Assembly (NCBI RefSeq): GCF_032884065.1
Contig: NC_088879.1
Location: 16,684,489 to 16,748,488 of the forward strand
Direction: 5' to 3'
Length of the DNA stretch: 64,000 nucleotides
Source of the DNA: Artemia franciscana
Lineage: Eukaryota > Arthropoda > Branchiopoda > Anostraca > Artemiidae
Positions 35,510-47,391 of this stretch are shown here, piece by piece (within the stretch, counting starts at the first letter, position 1; each line of letters starts with the position of its first letter). A program made the translations under genes and the position numbers. The notes beneath the pieces are model-generated. The model saw only the letters and a list, made by a program, of their open reading frames with translations, did not search any database and was not told the DNA's origin.

Positions 35510-36600
35510 ATAGACACTTTTAACAGACAAAAATGAACTTCTAATGGGTATCCCTTTTTCACCGACAGAAGATGATTTTATCATGGAAAATCTTGAAGAT
35601 CAAGCTATCTCAGAAAATTTTAATAAGCCAAAAATTTGAGGTCGCTTAGATATTTTTCTTTTGTGGAAATATACGAAAGATTCTCTAGATTTCTTCTCTG
35701 CTCTGCTTAATTCTATGGATACGAAACTTAAATTTCCTAAGCAATCTGAGATGAATAGTTGCCTTCTTTCTCTGTATGACCTGGTACACTACAATGACAG
35801 AAGTTTTGAGTTTGAGGTGTACAGAAAGGCTACCCATAGTGACTTCGTTAGTTGACAGAGCAATACGTGCATGCTCACCTCATATTCTTGAATCAGGGTT
35901 TGAACCCCTTAGAGGAATCTTATTTGGGAATCGGTACCTGATCTCCTTAGTTAATTCTGTAATTGAAAACTGTATTAAGAAATTCACAAAAACAGATGAA
36001 GATACCTCAAATATTAAGGATAATGCAGTTTATCTTGGTCTTCCTTACATAAAAGGGGTTTCAGACCAAATTGCAAGAAATCTGAAGAAAAATATTATTT
36101 TTACATTTTTTAAAACAGGTAGAATTACCAGATAAAAAAAATCAGTCAAAATAAAGACCCCGTCCCTAAATTTAATAATTACGGTGTTTACAGTATTTCT
36201 TGCTCCTGCTGTATATTAGAAGGACAGAAAGAATTTTGGATAGAGTATCTCAGCACCGTATGTCAATCGATAGAGCCGTCAGAAAGAGGAAAAAACTTAA
36301 AATTTCGGTTCAGTCCTTGCTGAGCCCATCTATGACCATCTGAACCATAATGACCAGGCTAGCTTAATTTCTCATGACAATTATTTATTCCATCGATAGA
36401 GGTGTTTGAAATAATATCAAAATTTATAATTGGCTCTTAACAGGGATACGGGTGGTTTAAAACAAATGACTCTTACTTTGGTCTTCTTAGACGAGAATCT
36501 GATAATTTATTCATTCCAAAAATAGATTGTCACTTCCACATTTACAACTTGATACGAATTGTCGACCCCTCAGACCTAAAAGATCCTATGCTAAACAGGC
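35510..36600 (+). pseudogene. Penelope-like element RT C-terminal region (unit B copy 2)
   Basis: Plus-strand frames give the end of a Penelope-type RT: GIPFSPTEDDF-like start, RLDIFLLWKYTKDSLDFFSA (what remains of the catalytic YxDD strand), KLKFPKQSEMNSCLL, FEFEVYRKATHSDFVS, a frameshift, then RACSPHILESGFEPLRGILF, LINxVI-like helix, and LGLPYIKGVSDQIARNLKKN. A linker with GVYSISCSCC (36184-36215) may be the start of a GIY-YIG domain, followed by unrecognised sequence (NDSYFGLLRRES). Stops and frameshifts throughout. It is read divergently from the minus-strand endonuclease fragment at 34834-35160, so two Penelope pieces lie back to back. Confidence 0.75.
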
Positions 36601-36615
36601 TTTATTTAAAATTAG

Positions 36616-36664
36616 ACAGACAGACAGACATAACACACATACAACTTATTTTTATATATATAGA
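36616..36664 (-). mobile_element. truncated Helitron 5' end, minus orientation
   Basis: 'gacagacagacataac' plus 'acttatttttatatatatag' then a: the reverse complement of the Helitron 5' terminus. It interrupts unit B copy 2 and abuts a plus-oriented Helitron 5' end at 36665, giving a perfect palindrome at the junction. Confidence 0.8.
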
Positions 36665-36816
36665 TCTATATATATAAAAATAAGTTGTCTGTGTGTGTGT
36701 GTGGGTCTGTCTGTCGGGTGACGTCATGTTTGTGTGTCGACTGACGTCATGTTTTCCAGTGACGAAATTACAGACCGGGACATCGGGACACAAATGACGA
36801 CCGGGACACCGGCACA
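36665..36816 (+). mobile_element. truncated Helitron 5' end, plus orientation
   Basis: Starts TC preceded by A, followed by 'tatatatataaaaataagtt', a GT tract, two TGACGTCA octamers and one minisatellite repeat, where the next Helitron is inserted after A at 36816. Confidence 0.8.
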
Positions 36817-36864
36817 TCTATATATATAAAAATAAGTTGTCTGTCTGTGTGTCTGTCTGTCAGG

Positions 36865-36936
36865 TGACGTCATGTTTCTGTGTCGACTGACGTCATGAAG
36901 TTAGTTGTCGTCATTTTTGCTATGACGGTGACGTCA
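36865..36936 (+). promoter_or_regulatory. three TGACGTCA octamers in 72 bp
   Basis: Perfect palindromes at 36865-36872, 36888-36895 and 36929-36936. The octamer equals the CRE/ATF binding consensus. They lie just upstream of, and inside the start of, the Helitron ORF, and recur in the other Helitron 5' ends in the window. Regulatory function is inference. Confidence 0.55.
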
Positions 36937-37335
36937 TTAACGGTATTTAAGACATTTGTTCACGGAAAAATGTTTAATTGTAAAATGACTGAAGAACCTA
37001 CAATGGCAACAGCCGAGGAAGCTGCTCAAAGAGTTTATGCCAAAAAACTTGCTGCTGATAGAGAAAGTAAGAAAAGAAAGCGTTCCGAGGAATCACAAGA
37101 ACAGCAAGAAAACAGGCTTGCAGCTGATAGAGAAAGTAAGAAAAGAAAGCGTGCCGGGGAATCACAAGAACAGCAAGAAAACAGGCTTGCGGCTAAAGAA
37201 CCCAAAACCGCGCAGTTAGATGAAAATCCACCTGGACAGCGAGAGTCAAAACATATCAAAACTGAAAATGATAGCGATGATGATTGGGTTTGGGATTTTG
37301 ACTTGGATAAGGTCATCAATGCCTACCAGATTTAA
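36895..37335 (+). CDS. Helitron-encoded short Lys/Arg-repeat protein
   Basis: The first ATG of the frame gives 146 residues; a second ATG at 36970 gives 121. After a hydrophobic N-terminal stretch (KLVVVIFAMTVTSLTVF) come EEAAQRVYAKKLAADRESK and two near-identical repeats of RESKKRKRxxESQEQQENRL, then an acidic end (ENDSDDDWVWDFDLDKVIN). Repeats of this kind (basic, with ESQEQQ spacing) resemble the region found at the N-terminus of Helitron Rep-helicase proteins, but here a stop follows at once. A near-identical ORF lies at 43788-44228 on the other strand. The hydrophobic part overlaps Helitron 5' terminal DNA, so the shorter start may be more realistic. Host function is not supported. Confidence 0.55.
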   Translation: MKLVVVIFAMTVTSLTVFKTFVHGKMFNCKMTEEPTMATAEEAAQRVYAKKLAADRESKKRKRSEESQEQQENRLAADRESKKRKRAGESQEQQENRLAAKEPKTAQLDENPPGQRESKHIKTENDSDDDWVWDFDLDKVINAYQI

Positions 37336-38190
37336 GTTAAAAAACAAAGGTTCGTCGATATGTACTTCATAGTGACGCTGAAAAATAAAGAAGAAAAAGA
37401 AAACTGAAAAAAGAAAAAAGGTAACAAACTAAAAAAAACTAAAAAGAAAAAACACTCAAAGAGAAATTACAGACCGGGACACAAATGACGACCGAGACAG
37501 AGGGAATATAAGTGACGACCGTGAACCTCAAAGATAAATTACAGACTGGGACACCCGGACACAAATCACGACCGGGACACAGGGAATATAAATGACGACC
37601 GGGACACAGGGACACAACTACAACGGGGACACCGGGGGCACAGGCGGGATATATAAATGACGACCGGGACACAGGGATTGTTTGAATATAAATTACAGAC
37701 CGGGACACCGGGACACAAATGACGACCGGGACACCCGGGACACAGGGAATATAAATGACGACCGCGACACTCAAAGAGAAATTACAAACTGGGATACCGG
37801 GACACAAATGACGACCGGGACACAGGGAATATAAATGACGACCGGGACACAGGGACACATCATTAGAATAATGAGGTATAGATCTGAATACGGATTGTTT
37901 TTCCCATGGACAATTATATGTTGCATGTTCAAGAGTCAGTAAACCTGACAATCTATTTATATGCACAGACAATGGGACAGCGAAGAATGTTGTATATTCG
38001 CATGTTTTACGTAGTTAAAAACATATATTTATATCTATCTCTATTCACAGGTGGGACACAGGGACACAACTACAATGGCGCGTAACTAATATGGCCCGTA
38101 ACGACTTACGCGCGCGGGGGGGCTTGGGGGGGTGCGAAGCGCCCACCAGCTAGATGTTGGGGTGGCGCGAAGCGCCACCCCAACAGCTAG

Positions 38191-39035
<845 letters not shown>

Positions 39036-39592
39036 CTAGCTATTGGGGTGGCGCTTCGCGCCACCCCAACACCTAGTTAGTGGGGCGCTTCGCGCCCCCC
39101 CCAAGCGCGCGTAAGTCGTTACGCGCCACATTAGTTACGCGCCATTGTAGTTGTGTCCCTGTGTCCCACCTGTGAATATAGATAGATTTATATATGTGTT
39201 TCAAACTACGTAAAAATTGCGAATATACAACATTTTTCGCTTTCCCACTACTGGGAGCTTTCCGTTTCCAATTGCCAGCAATTGATCCGAAAATGTTTGA
39301 CCAGAGTGATCGTTTTGCAATCGGACACGCATATTTGTAGTTAATTTTAATATTTTTACGTGTGCCCATAAATTAGAATTTTTCAGGCAAGCATTCATTT
39401 CGTCTGCAGGAGTTAAACTACGTAAAAATTGCGAATATACAACATTCTTGGCTTTCCCATTGTCTGTGCATATACAAAGCCGTATGCACTAATAATGACG
39501 TCATATGCAAACGCTCTTTTTACAAACAAACAAACATGCATACACACAACTCGTTTTTATATAGATAGATAGATAGATAGATACAATACAAA

Positions 39593-40570
39593 TTAACTGC
39601 GTAAAACTTGCGAATATACAACATTCTTCGCTGTCCAATTGTCGCTGCATATAAATAGATTGTCAGGTTTACCGACCCTCGAACATGCAACGTACAATTG
39701 TCCATGGGAAAAACAATCAGTATTAAGATCTATACCACATTTTTCTAATGATTGACCTTGAGCTTTGTTAATGATGATTGCAAATGCTAATCGAATTGGG
39801 AATTGCAATCTTTTAAATTGAAAAGGCAGATCCGTTGGAATCATGGGAATGCGAGGAATAAGAACAGCCTCACCCTCAAAAGGCCCTGTCAAGATTGTGG
39901 CCTCTATTAGGTTTTCCATTGTTTTTTTTTACGGCAAGTCGCGTGCCATTGCAAAGCTTTGGTGGGTTGATATTTCTTAAAAGTATTATTGGTACGCCTA
40001 TTTTTAGTTGTAGCACGTGTGGTGGAAACCCTGAAGGATCTATGGAATTTAAAAATTCAGATGTATAATTAACCGCTTCATTTGGTTCCAAAACTGTGTC
40101 GACTGACTTGTAAAGGACTGCCTGGTCTCGAATCTTGGTCAAAACAATATTGTTGATTTCGTGGACGTCTATATTTTTGGTGCGAGAATCGCTCTTTCAC
40201 TTAGCCATTTATTATTTTTATAATTTTTTAGAATATTCGGAAATACTTTTTCAATCAATTCATTTTTGGACGTCACTAAATTACAGAAATCAGCAGGTAG
40301 TTGTATACGTCCTGAAATTGAGTCTATCGTATCATAAATGTCTTTTTGTTCCGACGTTAACTTGGAAATGTTATTTTGTACATACGACAATAGATCACTC
40401 GTACTGTAACTTTGTTCACGATCCAATTCTACACATGTCGAAACAGCAGCGATACGGTTAGGTGAAGGCATTCCCAAATCCTGAAGAGGTTTGTTTGCCA
40501 TACGTACGCACAAATCTTCTATAATAACTAAAGTGTAGTTATAAATTTCTGATGTAAAATCAAAAGTCAT
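39593..40570 (-). pseudogene. PIF1-like Helitron helicase fragment 1
   Basis: Minus strand, from 40570: [47 protein letters not shown], then a jump to [44 protein letters not shown]; a frameshift; EAVNYTSEFLNSIDPSGFPP, LKIGVPIILLRNINPPKLCN; a frameshift; then [36 protein letters not shown]. This order matches PIF1-type helicases of Helitrons. The Walker A and B region between DTI and DSISG is deleted, so ATPase activity is impossible. Confidence 0.85.
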
Positions 40571-40666
40571 ATCTGACGTCTCTAACTGTTTTCAATGGAG
40601 TATATCTTCGGACATTTTTTACTTATATTTTTCCCATAACTCTGTAGGAGCTGATGGAGCTCCAAT

Positions 40667-41382
40667 CTATACCATAAGATCTATACCACATTTTTCTAAT
40701 GATTGACCTTGAGCTTTGTTAATGGTGATTGCAAATACTAATCGAATTGGGAATTGCAATCTTTTAAATTGAAAAAGCAGATCCGTTGGAATCATGGGAA
40801 TGCGAGGAATAAGAACAGCCTCACCCTCATAAGGCCCTGTCAAGATTGTGGCCTCTATTAGGTTTTCCATTGTTTTTTTTACGGCAAGTCGCGTGCCATT
40901 GCAAAGCTTTGGTGGGTTGATATTTCTTAAAAGTATTATTGGTACGCCTATTTTTAGTTGTAGCACGTGTGGTGGAAACCCTGAAGGATCTATGGAATTT
41001 AAAAATTCAGATGTATAATTAACCGCTTCATTTGGTTCCAAAACTGTGTCGACTGACTTGTAAAGGACTGCCTGGTCTCGAATCTTGGTCAAAACAATAT
41101 TGTTGATTTCGTGGACGTCTATATTTTTGGTGCGAGAATCGCTCTTTCACTTAGCCATTTATTATTTTTATAATTTTTTAGAATATTCGGAAATACTTTT
41201 TCAATCAATTCATTTTTGGACGTCACTAAATTACAGAAATCAGCAGGTAGTTGTATACGTCCTGAAATTGAGTCTACTGTTTGACCAGAGTCATCGTTTT
41301 GCAATCGGACACGCATATTTGTAGTTAATTTTAATATTTTTACGTGTGCCCATAAATTAGAATTTTTTAGGCAAGCATTCAT
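40667..41382 (-). pseudogene. PIF1-like Helitron helicase fragment 2
   Basis: A near-identical repeat of the 39725-40338 segment at 40675-41277 (period ~950 bp), this time open without the frameshift in the IILLRNINPPKLCN to NKAQGQSLEKCGID part. At its 5' side (41280-41382) it is fused to an earlier helicase piece, [20 protein letters not shown]. Again no nucleotide-binding motifs. Confidence 0.82.
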
Positions 41383-41568
41383 TTCGTCTGCAGGAGTTAA
41401 ACTACGTAAAAATTGCGAATATACAACATTTTTGGCTTTCCCATTGTCTCTGCATATACAAAGCCGTATGTACTAATAATGACATCATATGCAAACGCTC
41501 TTTTTACAAACAAACAAACATGCATACACACAACTCGTTTTTATATAGATAGATAGATACAATACAAA

Positions 41569-42354
41569 TTAACTGTGTAAAACATGCGAATATACAACAT
41601 TCTTCGCTGTCCAATTGTCGCTGCATATAAATAGATTGTTGATTTCGTGGACGTCTATATTTTTGGGTGCGAGAATCGCTCTTTCACTTAGCCATTTATT
41701 ATTTTTATAATTTTTTAGAATATTCGGAAATACTTTTTCAATCAATTCATTTTTGGACGTCACTAAATTACAGAAATCAGCAGGTAGTTGTATACGTCCT
41801 GAAATTGAGTCTACTGGGAGCTTTCCGTTTCCAATTGTCAGCAATTGATCTGAAAATGTTTGACCAGAGTCATCGTTTTGCAATCGGACACGCATATTTG
41901 TAGTTAATTTTAATATTTTTACGTGTGCCCATAAATTAGAATTTTTCAGGCAAGCCTTCATTCGTCTTCAATGGCTCTGGTGGTGCAGCCAATAGAGGAA
42001 GTTTAACTTTTCCTGAGGCGCAACACATTCCCAATGTTTCACCATTGAATTTCAAGGCCTTGCAATTTGGACAAATTTTAGACGTTGTCCCGATTTGAAC
42101 ACATCTACTCAAGCTATAATCATCGACTGGGTTGTACCTGAATGCCAGGCGATAACTTTCAGGTTGCTCTGATTCCTCGGCACGCTTTCTTTTCTTACTT
42201 TCTCTATCAGCAGCAAGCCTGATTTCTTGCTGTTTTCCTTACTGTTCTTTTGATTCCTCGGCACGCTTTCTTTTCTGACTTTCTGTATCAGCAGCAAGTT
42301 TTTTCGCATAGACTCTTTGAGCATCTTCATCGGCTTTTGCCATGGTAAGTTCAT
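41569..42354 (-). pseudogene. Helitron Rep N-terminal region joined to helicase fragment 3
   Basis: From 42354: degraded Lys/Arg repeats (RKESVPRNQ in the shifted frame). Then, near 42100-41975, a Cys-rich stretch like the N-terminal zinc-binding part of Helitron Rep (TSKICPNCKALKF, MCCASGKVKLPLLAAPPEPL). Then at 41961 an abrupt join to [20 protein letters not shown] and SDQLLTIGNGKLP, followed by the QLPADFC and [10 protein letters not shown] segments. The Rep HUH nuclease domain and helicase motor are missing between the joined parts. Confidence 0.8.
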
Positions 42355-42359
42355 CAGTC

Positions 42360-43065
42360 ATTGTAAACTTAAACATTAATAGATTTCTACGTGAACATAT
42401 GTCTTAAATATCTTGAATGACGTCACCGTCAAAGCAAAAATGACGACAACTAATTTCATGACGTCAGTCAACACAGAAACATGACGTCACCTGATCCACA
42501 GACAGACACACAGACAGACAACTTATTTTTATATATATAGATAAAAATTTTCCGCGAACAAATGTCTTAAATACCGTTAATGACGTCACTGTCATAGCAA
42601 AAATGACGACAACTAATTTCATGACGTCAGTCAACACAGAAACATGACGTCACCTGATCCACAGACAGACAGACAACTTATTTTTATATATATAGATAGA
42701 TGTGTCCCGGTCTGTAATTTCTCTGCCATTGTAGGTTCTTCAGTCATTTTACAATTAAACATTTTTCCGTTAACAAATGTCTTAAATACCGTTAATGACG
42801 TCACCGTCAAAGCAAAAATGACGACAACTAATTTCATGACGTCAGTCAACACAGAAAAATGACGTCACCTGACACACAGACAGACACACAGACAGACAAC
42901 TTATTTTTATATACAATAAAATTTTTCCGTGAACAAATGTCTTAAATACCGTTAATGACGTCACCTTCATAGCAAAAATGACGACAACTAATTTCATGAC
43001 GTCAGTCAACACAGAAACATGATGTCACCTGATCCACAGACAGACAACTTATTTTTATATATATA
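42360..43065 (-). repeat. tandem array of four Helitron 5' ends
   Basis: Four ~160-bp units, ending on the right at 42541, ~42699, ~42914 and 43065. Each contains 'cttaaataccgttaatgacg' (or its close variant), TGACGTCA-type octamers, a (CAGA)n tract and the terminus 'acttatttttatatatatag'. All are in minus orientation. The last lost its terminal GA where the next Helitron inserted. Confidence 0.82.
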
Positions 43066-44303
43066 GTAGCTGTTGGGGTGGCGCTTCGCGCCACCCCAAC
43101 ACCTAGTTGGTGGGGCGCTTCGCGCCCCCCCAAGCCCCCCCGCGTGCGTAAGTCGTTACGCGCCATATTAGTTACGCGCCATTGTAACTGTGTCCCTGTG
43201 TCCCACCTGTGAATAGAGATAGATATACATATATATTTTAAACTACGTAAAACATGCGAATATACAACATTCTTCGCTGTCCCATTGTCTGTGCATATAA
43301 ATAGCATTTATATTCCCTGTGTCCCGGTCGTCATTTGTGTCCTGGTGTCCCAGTTTGTATTTTCTCTTTGAGTGTCCCGGTCGTCATTTATATTCCCTGT
43401 GTCCCAGTGTCCCGGTCGTCATTTGTGTCCCGAGGTCCCGGTCTGTAATTTCTATTCAAACAGTCCCTGTGTCTCAGTCGTCAATTATATATTCCGCCTG
43501 TGCCCCCGGCGTCCCCGTTGTAGTTGTGTCCCTGCGTCCCGGTCGCCATTTATATTCCCGGTCGTGATTTGTGTCCGGGTGTCCCAGTCTGTAATTTTTC
43601 TTTGAGGTTCCTGGTCGTCATTTATATTCCCTCTGTGTTGGTCGTCATTTGTGTCCCGGTCTGTAATTTATCTTTGAGTGTTTTTTCTTTTTAGTTTTTT
43701 TAGTTTTTACATTTTTTCAGTTTTTTCTTCTTCTTTATTTTTCAGCGTCACTATGAAGTACACATCGCCGAACCTTTGTTTTTTAACTTAAATCTGGTAG
43801 GCATTGATGACCTTATCCAAGTCAAAATCCCAAACCCAATCATCATCGCTATCATTTTCAGTTTTGATATGTTTTGACTCTCGCTTTCCAGGTGGATTTT
43901 CATCTAACTGCGCGGTTTTGCGTTCTTTAGCCGCAACCCTGTTTTCTTGCTGTTCTTGTGATTCCTCGGCACGCTTTCTTTTCTTACTTTCTCTATCAGC
44001 TGCAAGCCTGTTTTCTTGCTGTTCTTGTGATTCCTCGGCACACTTTCTTTTCTTACTTTCTCTATCAGCCGCAAGTTTTTTGGCATAGACTCTTTGAGCA
44101 GCTTCCTCGGCTGTTGCCATTGTAGGTTCTTCAGTCATTTTACAATTAAACATTTTTCCGTGAACGCATGTCTTAAATACCATTAATGACGTCACCGTCA
44201 TAGCAAAAATGACGACAACTAATTTCATGACGTCAGTCAACACAGAAACATGACGTCACCTGAACCAAGGACAGACAGACAGACAACTTATTTTTATATA
44301 TAT

Positions 44304-44306
<3 letters not shown>
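43066..44306 (-). mobile_element. non-autonomous Helitron, 1241 bp, minus strand
   Basis: The minus-strand 3' end is CTAC at 43066-43069 behind the same 12-bp hairpin, with next base T; the 5' TC is at 44305-44306, preceded by A. The layout mirrors 36817-38190: GC hairpins, helicase C-terminal remnant (43230-43310), gaccgggacac minisatellite (43.31-43.68 kb), then the Lys/Arg ORF and octamer cluster. It is the second clear complete copy of this subfamily. Confidence 0.86.
43788..44228 (-). CDS. Helitron-encoded short Lys/Arg-repeat protein, second copy
   Basis: 146 codons from the first ATG, aligned without gaps to the ORF at 36895-37335 and differing at roughly ten residues. The differences include Leu to Met and Phe to Cys changes in the N-terminal part, a Cys in one KKRKC and changes around AAKERKTAQ. 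Both basic repeats and the acidic C-terminus DSDDDWVWDFDLDKVINAYQ are kept. Two independent insertions both retain the open frame, which may reflect recent spread or selection on the peptide. Confidence 0.55.
   Translation of the reverse strand: MKLVVVIFAMTVTSLMVFKTCVHGKMFNCKMTEEPTMATAEEAAQRVYAKKLAADRESKKRKCAEESQEQQENRLAADRESKKRKRAEESQEQQENRVAAKERKTAQLDENPPGKRESKHIKTENDSDDDWVWDFDLDKVINAYQI

Positions 44307-44396
<90 letters not shown>
44307..44396. repeat. (TA)n array
   Basis: TA array with a single C interruption at about 44349, between the Helitron 5' end and the start of unit A copy 3. Confidence 0.93.
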
Positions 44397-44400
<4 letters not shown>

Positions 44401-46080
44401 TGACAAGCCGGTATCTTCATCACAACTATAATCTATTACAGTGCCACCAAATCAGGCAGACATTAGATTGCTGACAGAGGAATTGGCATCACTGTCAGGG
44501 TACTCCACATAGTGTTGTCTGGCTAAAAGCAATGAAGGAAACATTTACAGCGTTGGTGAAGGATTCTTGGATTTTTTGAATTTCAATAATGGACGTAAAA
44601 TTATTTCATTTGGATGTATTACGTATACTTTATCTGTGTCTCTGTCTCAAGGGAGCAGTGATAGGGAATACTAACCTTTGCATGGTTATACAGGCCACAG
44701 CATTGTCACCGTCAATACTTCTTGTCCTAAGTATACGCTCCATTGGGCTCTCCGTAACAGCACAAAAATGTTCTTTGAAAAATTTTATTGCGGTGATATG
44801 TTTCATTGTTTTTATTTCAGAAAACAATTGATTGTCCTAATTTCTTGCCAAAAGTCACTTTATGCATATTACTAGTGCTGCTACTAGTATTCAAGGGATA
44901 TTGAAAACTAAACATATAATGCGGAACTTTAAGCAGAAATTAAGGGGTATTGACATTAATAAAACCACACTATGGGTATACTGACTATCAAAAGAGTATA
45001 TCAGTAATATTTATTGAAAATTAATTAAAATTAAAATTTAATAGGTTCTGGACCCATTGACTTCTTTCAAGTGACAACACGGCCCACTATAATGATTGGT
45101 TGAGCATCCCTGACGTATAGTTATAAGTTGCAATTATCAGAGTGCGTTGATGGGATTTTGAAGTAATTATAAGGCACTACATGAATGCTAACACCGCCAC
45201 TACGGCTAATATTACTACTATTGTTATTACTATCACTCCTGCTGCTCCAGTTAGTTTTATTTCTACTACGAATAAGACTACGCTAAGGATAAGAAATTTA
45301 CGGTAAAGCTTTCAAAGGATGGTGAGGGTGGGGTTAAATAAAATGTAAAAACACTACATGCAGACATTTTGTCAGATAAGCGTATAAGCCAAATTTCAGG
45401 AACAGCTAGGACTGTTAAGCTGAAATTTTTAGATCATTGAAATAAATCAAAACACACAGTACCCTGTAATCACAATGTACACACTGTAATTAAAAGAATG
45501 TTTTGGTAGGGTCCAAGCATAGGCTTAATGCATTAAACTATAACTTAAAAGGCTAATGGTATTGCTGTTACTTTTACTACTACCGCTACTTCTACTACTT
45601 TTGAAATAAATAAAATAGTTTAAGTGCATCCAGGTTGGCAAAATACAACAAATGGAATATATCAGGCACTGAACAGGGTATTAAATTGAAACTCACAGAA
45701 GATGTTGAGGGGCATGTAGCACTAAATAAAAAAGCACTTGTTGCACGCTGGTAGTCGAAAGGGTGAATCAGCCAAATATCAGGAACGGTCAGCCTATTAA
45801 ACTGAAATTTCTGGGGATACTACTACTACTCCAGCTAAAACTTACTCTGGAACTAGATAAATAGTGTTTAAGACCATCGAAGTTATCTAAATGGAACAGA
45901 TGCACTATTTCAGGAGTGGAATGTGTTAACGAGTAAGAACTTCTAGAAAATGTATTTGATATAAAACTAAGGTACTATGGCATTATTGAAAGGCATCGAG
46001 GGCATATAGGTTCTCAAAAAGCACATGATTAATGTCTTAGGGAAGGATTAGGATATTAAGTTGAAACTCTCAAAGCCTGT

Positions 46081-46880
46081 ATGAATACTATTGCTATTAT
46101 TACTATTAAACTGGACCAAAGGGTGAACTTAAATTTGGGTTTGAAAAATGGCACAGATTCAACGTTTCAGGAACAAAATAAGGGGAGTATATTCCTGTTA
46201 AAAAAGGCGTTAGGTAAGATACCGTGTTATCCCCGAGCATATTTAAATGTGTTTAGCTTCGTGGCTCCAACGTCTTCAACCGTAAATTTTTTTACAATGA
46301 AAATTTAGGCATTAGTCACGTTGCATATGCTGATGATGTTCTGCTTCTTAGCCGGACAAAACATAGTCTAATTACCAACTTTTACCGGCTTTCAGCCAAA
46401 CCATCCACAGTAGGCCTTTCAGTTAATGCGTCCAAATGTGAGTTCTTGTGTTTTGGGAGTTCTCCACCAGCATCAATCATTCTTTGCTCCTTATGAAACT
46501 TAAGTCTTATGGATTTTCATCACAAACTGTTGATTTTTTTGCATCTTAACTTTCTGGGAGATGACTAGAATGTATCGATAAATCCCTTGATCTTCGTTCA
46601 GATACTTCCCAGATTAATTATGGAATACCTCAGGGCTCTGTCCTTGGGCCTGTTTTATTGATTCTTTTTATAAATGATTTACCGGATGTTTTGCCTCTTT
46701 GCAAAATTATTATGTTTGCAGATGATGTAGTAGTTTTTTCCTCTCACCGGGACTTAGCAGTTCTTTTCCATAACCTTGAATGCACGTTACAAGGTGTATC
46801 TTTTTGGTACTCAAGGAATTTACTAGCTCTTAATGAGAAAAAATGCCAATATATGTTGTTTTTGCGAACTGGATAGGTCG
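46081..46880 (+). pseudogene. RT fragment fusion (unit A copy 3)
   Basis: Retains both RT pieces: a part-1 remnant (YIPVKKALGK in the shifted frame, then HVAYADDVLLLS at 46318-46353, ASKCEFLCFG) and, after the same junction as in unit B, part 2 (SYGFSSQTVDFFAS, NYGIPQGSVLGPVLLILFIN, FADDVVVFSSHRD). Stops and frameshifts prevent translation. This copy shows the arrangement from which copies 1 and 2 of unit A lost ~370 bp. Confidence 0.85.
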
Positions 46881-47319
46881 CGAACTGGTTGTAAGCCATT
46901 TTTGGTTATATGTATTTGTGTCCTAGTTGTGTTTTTTTTAGATACTGTATTACTGCCAATTGGCAAAATCAGGTTCAACAAATTCAAAAAATAATACGAC
47001 AGCATTTATTAGAAATTGTTTGTTTAGAATTTTGTGTATAAAATTTTCTAGCTTTGATCAAATGACGCTATGGAATTTTGAAATAATTCACTTCAATTGC
47101 CAATTTTGGTTGAAAAACGGTTTTGGTTTATTGATACATTATTTCTTTGAAGTTAAATCGGCTTCCTATTAATATTTCGGATGGAAGTTTCATTGTTCTT
47201 ATACAGTTCTTTAAAATGTGACTTATTTTGCTATTGTGATACTATTTATTATGTGATTTTAGCAATTGTGGTGCTTATCACAAAGTCTGGCAAAAGACCA
47301 AAAGGAAGTAGAAAGATTT

Positions 47320-47391
47320 GCCGAAACCCGGGACCGAACCAGCGATCTTTACATCTTCAGTCTAACGTTCTCCCAACAGAGCTATTTCGGC
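47320..47391 (-). tRNA. degraded tRNA-Phe(GAA), left member, copy 3
   Basis: Acceptor 7/7 intact and anticodon GAA kept. The anticodon stem has a G in TGTAA against TTAGA and the B box is changed to GGTTCGGTCC. T stem mismatched. Likely a pseudogene. Confidence 0.7.

Larger units (their letters stand above)
25212..36613. repeat. segmental duplication, long copy 2 (unit A 25212-29397, unit B 29960-36613)
   Basis: Matches 44397-56203 over its whole length, with the order of all internal fragments conserved and only scattered differences. The main length difference is a ~370 bp RT segment that copy 3 has near 46.2-46.57 kb. The left edge abuts a minus-oriented Helitron 5' end. The right edge is cut by a Helitron insertion at 36614, where copy 3 continues with 'aatgtgacgtagttc'. 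Confidence 0.95.
36817..38190 (+). mobile_element. complete non-autonomous Helitron, 1374 bp
   Basis: The cleanest element in the window. It begins TC at 36817-36818 after A, and ends in the 12-bp hairpin (stem ttggggtggcgc, loop gaa) and CAGCTAG at 38190, followed by T. This is insertion between A and T, the Helitron signature. Internal order: three TGACGTCA octamers, a Lys/Arg-repeat ORF, the gaccgggacac minisatellite (37.47-37.86 kb), the helicase C-terminal remnant (about 37900-38015) and two GC hairpins. Replication initiator and helicase core are missing, so it would need proteins from an autonomous relative. Confidence 0.88.
39036..42541 (-). mobile_element. composite Helitron, ~3.5 kb, with broken Rep-helicase
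   Basis: The minus-strand 3' end is at 39036 (CTAG behind the 12-bp hairpin, next base T) and a 5' TC lies at 42540-42541 preceded by A on that strand. From 5' to 3' it holds the Lys/Arg repeat region, a Cys-rich N-terminal segment and three overlapping helicase fragments. Two internal 5' ends of a different Helitron family ('aactcgtttttatatagatag' at ~39545 and ~41532) show that it is nested or recombined, so treating 39036-42541 as one element is tentative. Confidence 0.65.

Noticed and set aside
36895..36969. Signal peptide on the Helitron ORF
   Set aside because: The hydrophobic stretch is encoded by conserved Helitron 5' terminal DNA, so it is more likely incidental.
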